Shown here: positions 57,592 through 64,000 of the stretch, piece after piece
Position numbering within the stretch: position 1 is the first letter of the stretch
How the letters are laid out: each line of letters opens with the position of its first letter
NCBI GenBank assembly: GCA_027475525.1
Contig: JAMWFC010000059.1
Location: 1 to 64,000, forward strand
Direction: 5' to 3'
DNA length: 64,000 nt
DNA from: Macrolepiota albuminosa
Taxonomy: Eukaryota > Basidiomycota > Agaricomycetes > Agaricales > Agaricaceae
Translations under genes and position numbers: made by a program
Notes under the pieces: model-generated
Database searches by the model: none
Seen by the model: only the letters and a program-made list of their open reading frames with translations
Told to the model about the DNA's origin: nothing

Positions 57592-60500
57592 ATGGTTCAC
57601 CCATCGGACCATCGTCGTTTCTCAAATCATCGTTCGCACCCATTACCTTCTGGTTCGGGTTCGACAGTGCCAGTGCAGAGTCCTTTTCCCCAGTCTCCTT
57701 TTGTTCGTGAACCTGCGCCTCATTTATTCCATACTACGTTTCCTTCCACAGACACTTTGGTTGCAGATGATCCACTTCGATCTTCGAAAATTCCTCGTCC
57801 TATTCATGCGCATATACGTACTTCGATGCCGGTTTCACATGATCATTTAACTCAATTGCATGCTCCGATTCCACAACTTCCCCCTCATCTACCTCCTAGT
57901 ACTGGTACCACTCCTGTTCCCCCTGTACCTATTGTACCTACGGACAATACTCCAATGAATCGCCCCCCTTCACAAGTTTACATTCCTCGTTCTCCTTTTC
58001 AACATCGTACTACGCCTCGTACTCCGGTTCATCAACCGGTTCGCCGGTCTCCATCGGTATTTTTGACTCCTCCTGTTCCTTCACCTTTTATCCATCCTCC
58101 GCATCGCACTACGCCGCATTTTTCTCCTCCTCTTCCTCAACCTCGTGTACTCTTTCCTCAACAACCGATTCCCCCTTTTCACATTCCAAATTACAATCCT
58201 CCACAACCGAATCCAGATCCTTTTCCTTTTGCACAATTTCATCCACAAAATCGTCAACAGTTTAACAATTTTATTCCACCTCAACCCGATCGACCTTTTA
58301 TTCATAACAATCCGGCTCCTGTTCTTCCACCCACCAGAATGATCGATATATCTTCTGAGAATCCTAAGCTTCCTCCACTTACTACCATTCCTCGTTTCAA
58401 TGGTTCTTCAGACTGGGGATTATGGATAAATCCTGTTATGGCACTGATCGATCATTTAGGTCTCAATGGCTATATCTGTCCGCTACCAGCTCCTGGAGCA
58501 CCCTACGACCCTACTTGTAAAGTCATGGTTCCACCAGCATACCCTCCTCACAATACCCTCGACGACGAGCAGGAATACGAGTTTTTCTGGCGAAATGACA
58601 ACATTTGCACCTACGTCCTTACGGGAAAACTTTCCGCGGAAATCTATAGCTGCCTTCCTCCTGCTCGTGGAGGTCCCTTCAATTTTCCTGTTCGAACTGC
58701 ACGCGACGTATTGAACTGGCTTCGGAAAAGATATAGTGTGGGAAGCGCTTCATCAGCGCAGAAAATTAAAGATTCTGTCCTTTTTCTCACGTGTATACCG
58801 ACGGCTATCCCTTCTTACGTTCAACAATGGCGTATTGCTATAAACCAACTCTCTATCACGGCGTGGGATTTTACCCCATACAAAAAGATTCAGAAATTTA
58901 TCGATGGTATTCCGAACTTACATTCGTACGCTCCATTACGGGAAGAAGTCCGACGATCTTGGGATGCTGGGCCTGGTGGAACGCTGGATTTTTACGAGCT
59001 AGCTGATCGAATTCTTGACATTGACCTGGAAGTTCGTCGCCGCCAAGCAAACTCTCAACATCGTACTCCGAAAACTTCTAATCTGTCTTCCCGAAACTCG
59101 AATTCCACCAATTCCACACCGCCCACATCTCACTCTAACGACAATGCATCAGAAACTTTTTCGAAACGTCAAGCCACGACGGACATCAATAAAGATCCAC
59201 CGAACCGTACAAGGGCACATGTTGCAGTTGCCGATGACTCCGTTTTAGAATCTATTACTTTTCCCATCCCTGATGTTAATGACGACCCTACCACTGTATT
59301 ACCGAAAATTGTTGAAGAAGAAAATGACATCGATTTGAGCTCTTACGTTCCTGATCAAAATCAGACTAGTCAACCTACCCCATATCATTCATTTATCAGC
59401 ACTGCCGATTCAGCATTGATAGCCGACGTTGGCCTCAAATTCAATTCAATTCTCGATTCGGGATGTACTACCCACATTATTCGCGACAAGAAATACTTTT
59501 GGACATATAATCAAGATCTTGCGACGCCTGTCGGTACAGCAAACTGCGGCATACTTCCTACTCTCGCCAAAGGCGAAGTACGTTTCCAAACTCACGTAAA
59601 TGGCAAGAACGTGATAATGCGTCTTCGAGAATGTCTTCATGCACCTGATGTGCCGATAAATCTCATATCGGTTGGTACACTGGCAGAGCATGATATGAGT
59701 TTATTGTTCGAAAGGGATTCTACTTCGCTTCATTGTGACTTCATTCTACCAGATACTAATGCTATTGCCTTGGTGACGACGGATCTGTCCTTTCCCCGCG
59801 TTTTTCCCACCCCGACTCTTTGGCACCGACGACTAGGCCATCCTAGCCGCGATACCACGCGAGCTGTATTAACAAAGAACTACGCTGACGGAGCTGACTA
59901 CACGGGATCTTTCGATGATGACCATTGCATCCCTTGTATTATAGGGAAACAACCAGCGCGTCCTTATGATCATTTGCACAAACGCGCGACACAGCCTTGC
60001 GAGCTCATCCACATGGATTCTTGTGGACCTTTTCCCACCCAGTTCACAAAAGGGAAATCAAGTCACTTTCACACCATGCTCGACGACTATACCAATTTTG
60101 GTAGTACTGCTTTACTCTCGACTAAGGATAAAGCATGTGAACATTTTAAACGTGTTACGAATCAATGAGAACTCAAATCAGGCAACAAAGTTCGAATTCT
60201 TCGATGCGATGGTGCAAAAGAGTTTATAGAAGGCGCTCTACGGGACTTTCTAGATGAGAAAGGGATTGTATTACAATCTACTGCACTGTACGCTCACCAG
60301 CAGAATGGTAAAGCTGAAAGATATATTCGAACGATTGAGGACACAGCGCAAACTCTAATGGCCGAGTCGGGTCTTCCGATGTCCTTCTTGGGTGATGCCA
60401 TCTTAACAGCGCAATATCTTCGAAATCGTCTTCCGACATCGACTCTTCCTACACTAATAACACCTTATGAAGCTATGGAAGGAACAAAACCTAATATTTC

Positions 60501-62844
60501 ACATCTTCGTGTATGGGGTTGTCAATGTTTTGTCTTACATCTCTTAGAAACCCGGAGAAAGGGAGAAACTCGTCGTTTCGAAGCGATTTTCGTTGGGTAT
60601 GATGAAAATCGGTTAGGCTGGAGGGTTCGTGACCTAAATGGGAAATACTTCTTCTCACGAGACGTCGTATTCAACGAGAACATTCGTGGTCGTCTCCAAC
60701 CTAAATCCCAATCTCCCACTCCCATGATCTCCACTACTCCTGATCTTCAATCTGAATCACTATCTACGTCCTTATCACCATCAAACCCACTTCACGTTAA
60801 TCCTTCTCTTTCCGATTCTCATTCATCAACTCCTTCCTCAAATTCTTCTACCTCCAATTCGAAACGATCCGATCCACCTCAAATTCCACCTGATTCTTCC
60901 AGTACACGACCACGTCGGACTATTGTACCTACTGCTGCTGGCAAGAACTTTCTTGAAGATATCGCACGGCGAAACGAACGTCTTACTCGACTTCGAGCAA
61001 ATCGTCAAGCTCGCCTCGAACCCCATCAAGGATTACCCGCTATCTTAGACATTGACGCTCTCATGTCGGTATCTCCTTTTGGCATTACTGATGATCTCGT
61101 TTCTCTCGAGGAATCAACTTTGGCAGAATACAAAGCCTACGTTACATATGGTCCAGACCCTCCACGTTTCCGGAAACCTCGAGAATACGATTTATCGAAA
61201 CCACCAGAAAATTATTACGAGGCAACGCATCGACCTGATGCCGATAAGTGGCTCGACGCCATGAAACGGGAGATCAACAGCCTTATGACCCTACGAGTAC
61301 TCGAACCCGCATCGTTACCGCCGGGATTTAAAGCTCTTGGAGTTCGATGGGTATTCGCGAATAAGTATGACCCTGATGGTTCGATTATTCCTGGTCAGGA
61401 AAAAGCTCGGTTAGTCGCTCAAGGTTTCAGCCAACGGCCTGAAGATTACGGCTCAACGTACGCACCTGTTGCGAAAATGACGAGCATTCGGATCACCATC
61501 GCTTACGCTGCTCTTTACGATCTCGACCTCTACACTTTCGACGTTAAAACCGCGTTTCTAAATGCTCCACTATCACATGAAATCTACTGCAAGCAGATTC
61601 CAGGTTTCCCAAATTCTGATCCGAAAAAGGTCAATCGAATTCTACGCGCATTGTATGGTCTCAAACAGGCTTCTCACGAATGGTATATCGTATTACGTGG
61701 AGTCCTTGAATCTTTGGGTTTAACCAGATGCGAGGCGGATCACGGTGTTTTCTTTGCACGGTTCTCAACTCCACCACACCATTCTATTCCCCCCCTTCCT
61801 AACAACACCGAGCTTTTCATCATTATCTGTGTCCACGTTGATGATGGACTGAACGCCACGAATTCTAAACCTCTCTACGATTGGATCATTACCGAAATGA
61901 ACAAACGTTTCACCGTGAAGGACTCGGGTCCGACTAGTCTCTACCTAGGTATCCGAATTGATCGCGACAGAACAAATCGGAAGATATGGCTATCCCAGAA
62001 GGGATATATACTGGATCTCTTGTCCACGTATAGCCTCCTTGATGCGGCTCCACTTTCTTTACCGTTACATGGTGATCTTCATGATCTTCCACAGCCGCCT
62101 CCAAATGCCATTCCTGACGTTCCGGATGACGAAGTCAAAATTCATTTTCAGAGACTTGTCGGATCGATACTTTATTTGAGTCTCTGCACAAGACCGGACC
62201 TAGCATTTACAGCCATGGCTTTGGGACAGTTCAATGCAAATCCGACCAGAGCACATTTACTTGCCGCGAAACGTGTCCTTCGTTACATCTCTGGAACCAG
62301 AGATTTCGCTCTCGAATACAATTTCAATGATCCATTATCAGTTCCTCCTGCTCGACTTCTTTTACCCAAGGACTTTGGGGTTGTCGACGCTGATTGGGCA
62401 TCCGACAAATCTACCCGACGAAGTGTTTCCGGCTACGCTTTCTTTCTCTATTCGAGTCTAATATCTTGGTCATCCACCAAACAACGAACAGTCGCTCTAT
62501 CATCCACTGAAGCCGAATATATGGCCTTATCTCATGCGATCAGAGAAGCGATAGCTATTCGATTTTTGCTCACTTCACTCAATCTCCCTATACCACGCCC
62601 TCTACCCATCTACTGTGACAACAAGAGCGCCTTAGACATCGCGACATCTGATTCAATTACATCTCGTTCGAAACATATCGACATCCGGTATCACTTTATT
62701 CGCGATCAACTCAAGACTGGGTCTTTTTCCGCCTCTTGGATTTCTACTTCCGACATGATCGCTGATATTCTTACCAAGCCTCTGCCAAAGGTTTTACATT
62801 ACAAGTTCATTCCTGCTCTTGGCCTTGTCTCCAGATCAACTTAA
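57592..62844 (+). CDS. copia gag-pol polyprotein, one in-frame TGA
   Basis: First ATG at 57,592; one frame of 1,751 codons, interrupted only by TGA at 60,166-60,168 (codon 859), in a position where relatives appear to have Trp. Domains: Pro-rich start; gag (RFNGSSDWGLWINPVM, YVLTGKLSAEIYSCLP); no CCHC knuckle seen; protease LDSGCTTH (Asp 622); integrase zinc region (LWHRRLGHPS ... CIPCIIG) and catalytic D809, D873 and E909 with 35 residues between the last two; reverse transcriptase (FDVKTAFLN with D1317, CVHVDDG with D1417/D1418); RNase H (DADWASD, SSTEAEY, CDNKSAL, DILTKPL). The stop lies inside integrase, so full-length product needs readthrough or reversion. No frameshifts anywhere. Confidence 0.92.
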
Positions 62845-62890
62845 AATTTTTCTTTTCATTACCACGCTCACTTCCTCACTGATGGGGTTG

Positions 62891-63079
62891 TGTTGACCGA
62901 ATGGGTTATTTGTCTCAGTATCGTCCATATCACGTGTTCTTAGCATACATTTGAGTTGTCGCCACTCTACACCTTCAGTTGTTACCACTTCGTGTTTGAC
63001 ACTGACGGTGTAAGTGTCTTCAATTATTGTTATCTTGATATTGCATTACTTACACTTATGGTTACTAGTACGAATTGTT
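62891..63079 (+). repeat. 3' LTR, truncated
   Basis: Identical to the first 189 bp of the 5' LTR, then diverges after gaattgtt. The last ~104 bp, including the terminal CA, are missing or replaced. Confidence 0.85.
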
Positions 63080-63562
63080 CCACCTCTGTATTTCTCATTT
63101 TCAGTGACTAGGGCTAGAGTGGTGGCAAACTCTCTTAGCCCTTCAGAAACAAGGAGGTGCAAGCCATTGCAGATAATCTTACTTTGTTGTGTATATATTA
63201 TTGTTGGTGTAGTTGATAAGACTTACGAAGCAGTCAACCATGCTATCTTGAAGTGAAAGCATTTCCCAAACCTTCAGAGGGGACTTTGCATTGAGGTTAT
63301 GGCAGTCTTGCAGGATTAGCTGCTTTTGACTCTTTACTCAAGCAGGACTGCTGCACCGCATCTTTCTCTATTTTTTTTGTAGACTGCTGTTTTTGTCTTA
63401 TGACTTGGTTCCATTACTACATGTACCATGTATGGCTAATATATTTGGGTCATTTCCCTGTTCTTTGTGTCATATACTACCAGAAAAACCCACTTGCTGT
63501 GCATGGTAGCACTCTATGGATTCCTCATCATAAACAATGTTAACTTTCAACTAGTTCTGTTA
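63080..63562. other. No supported gene
   Basis: T-rich sequence with one short open frame (63,014-63,256) lacking any recognisable domain. Confidence 0.4.
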
Positions 63563-63777
63563 CAGTGGCTCAAAAAACTGTCCCAATGTTTCATACTTTT
63601 TAAAAAATGACATTGGCATGAAGGATGGGAAGTACTTAAAATCCTGATTAAATCATGTAACATACTATGGCATCATGGCTACAAAATGAATTTAGGTTTA
63701 TGTAATCAAGATCAAAACTGATAGAGCAATAGCCATTTTAAAATATTCACTCATTGGGACAGTTTTTTGAGCCACTG
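63563..63777. mobile_element. Tc1/mariner-type MITE, 215 bp
   Basis: Perfect terminal inverted repeats of 26 bp (cagtggctcaaaaaactgtc...) at 63,563-63,588 and 63,752-63,777, flanked on both sides by the dinucleotide TA (63,561-63,562 and 63,778-63,779). The interior is AT-rich and non-coding. TA duplication and CAGT start are hallmarks of Tc1/mariner elements. Confidence 0.9.
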
Positions 63778-63779
63778 TA

Positions 63780-64000
63780 TCCCGGGCAGAAAACCAATTC
63801 CCACGCACACCAGCAGTGGAGGAAGCTCCAGAGGAGGTGATTGAGTCGTCAAGTGACAACGATGCCGGAGCAGAGGAGCAGCAGCTGAAAACCGTGTACA
63901 CCGTGCACTTGCAGTGTTCTGGGACTTGCACCCAGAGGTGATGAAATACACCACCCAAGCACGACTTGAGCGCTACGCGTCAGCACATATAGTAGCACTT
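63780..64000 (+). other. Unassigned coding-like end of window
   Basis: One frame gives an acidic EEAPEEVIESSSDNDAGAEE stretch. A second frame gives FWDLHPEVMKYTTQARLERY up to the window end. They may be one gene with an intron or a frame break. Not assignable. Confidence 0.3.

Larger units (their letters stand above)
57140..63079 (+). mobile_element. Ty1/copia LTR retrotransposon, nearly complete
   Basis: Order: 5' LTR, primer-binding site, gag, protease, integrase, reverse transcriptase, RNase H, purine-rich tract (gatggggttg, 62,881-62,890) and a partial 3' LTR. Integrase before reverse transcriptase defines the copia superfamily. The shared LTR parts are identical over 189 bp, pointing to a recent insertion. 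Because the 3' LTR is cut short, a target-site duplication cannot be recognised. Confidence 0.92.

Overview
The window is nuclear DNA of a filamentous basidiomycete, most likely an agaricomycete. The evidence is the many GT-AG introns of about 50-60 bp and protein families with the wording typical of that class: Svf1, an Oma1-like peptidase with a mitochondrial presequence, an APH-type kinase, a secreted cupredoxin, a GH35 beta-galactosidase, a SIM-plus-RING protein, and a fungal Ty1/copia element. No database search was possible, so family names rest on recognised motifs.

Most of the window is a mosaic of broken gene pieces rather than a normal gene-dense region. Only four coding units look intact or nearly so: an APH-like kinase (16.1-17.6 kb), a novel SIM-bearing protein (38.2-40.2 kb), a RING finger protein (41.3-42.2 kb) and the copia gag-pol (57.6-62.8 kb, one stop codon). 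Pieces of ACL4-like, SVF1, OMA1, DED1, TOP3-like, SNF8, DnaJ/TPR, ATG26-like, GH35, mitochondrial carrier, zinc-finger and coiled-coil genes keep their introns, so they were copied as DNA. They are fused end to end with each other or with a dispersed repeat, called R here, present in at least eight copies.

Layout. 1-6.5 kb: zinc-finger gene, R1, then a block of ACL4-like / unknown gene / SVF1 fused to the C-terminal half of OMA1. 6.5-12.3 kb: R2, DnaJ-like debris, a proline/serine-rich reading frame, R3. 12.3-16 kb: gene-poor sequence and a 1.8 kb inverted-repeat-bounded element. 16-22 kb: kinase, GH35 fragment, R4 with an assembly gap, SNF8 fragment, cupredoxin, R5. 22-26.6 kb: TOP3-like fragment, a second partial copy of the block, TPR and ATG26-like fragments. 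26.6-30.3 kb: AT-rich sequence and a coiled-coil gene. 30,297-51,638: a giant near-perfect inverted repeat with two 8.5 kb arms around a 4.3 kb spacer. 51.6-56.7 kb: carrier, OMA1 N-terminal half, SVF1 C-terminal part, DED1, TOP3-like and R8, the last five all on the minus strand. 56.8-63.1 kb: LINE fragment and copia element. 63.1-64 kb: a small TA-flanked MITE and an unassigned end.

The junction logic suggests a history. Gene fragments decayed first, because frameshifts and stop codons are shared between copies. They were then amplified as blocks. A large inverted duplication formed, and the spacer between its arms later appears to have flipped.
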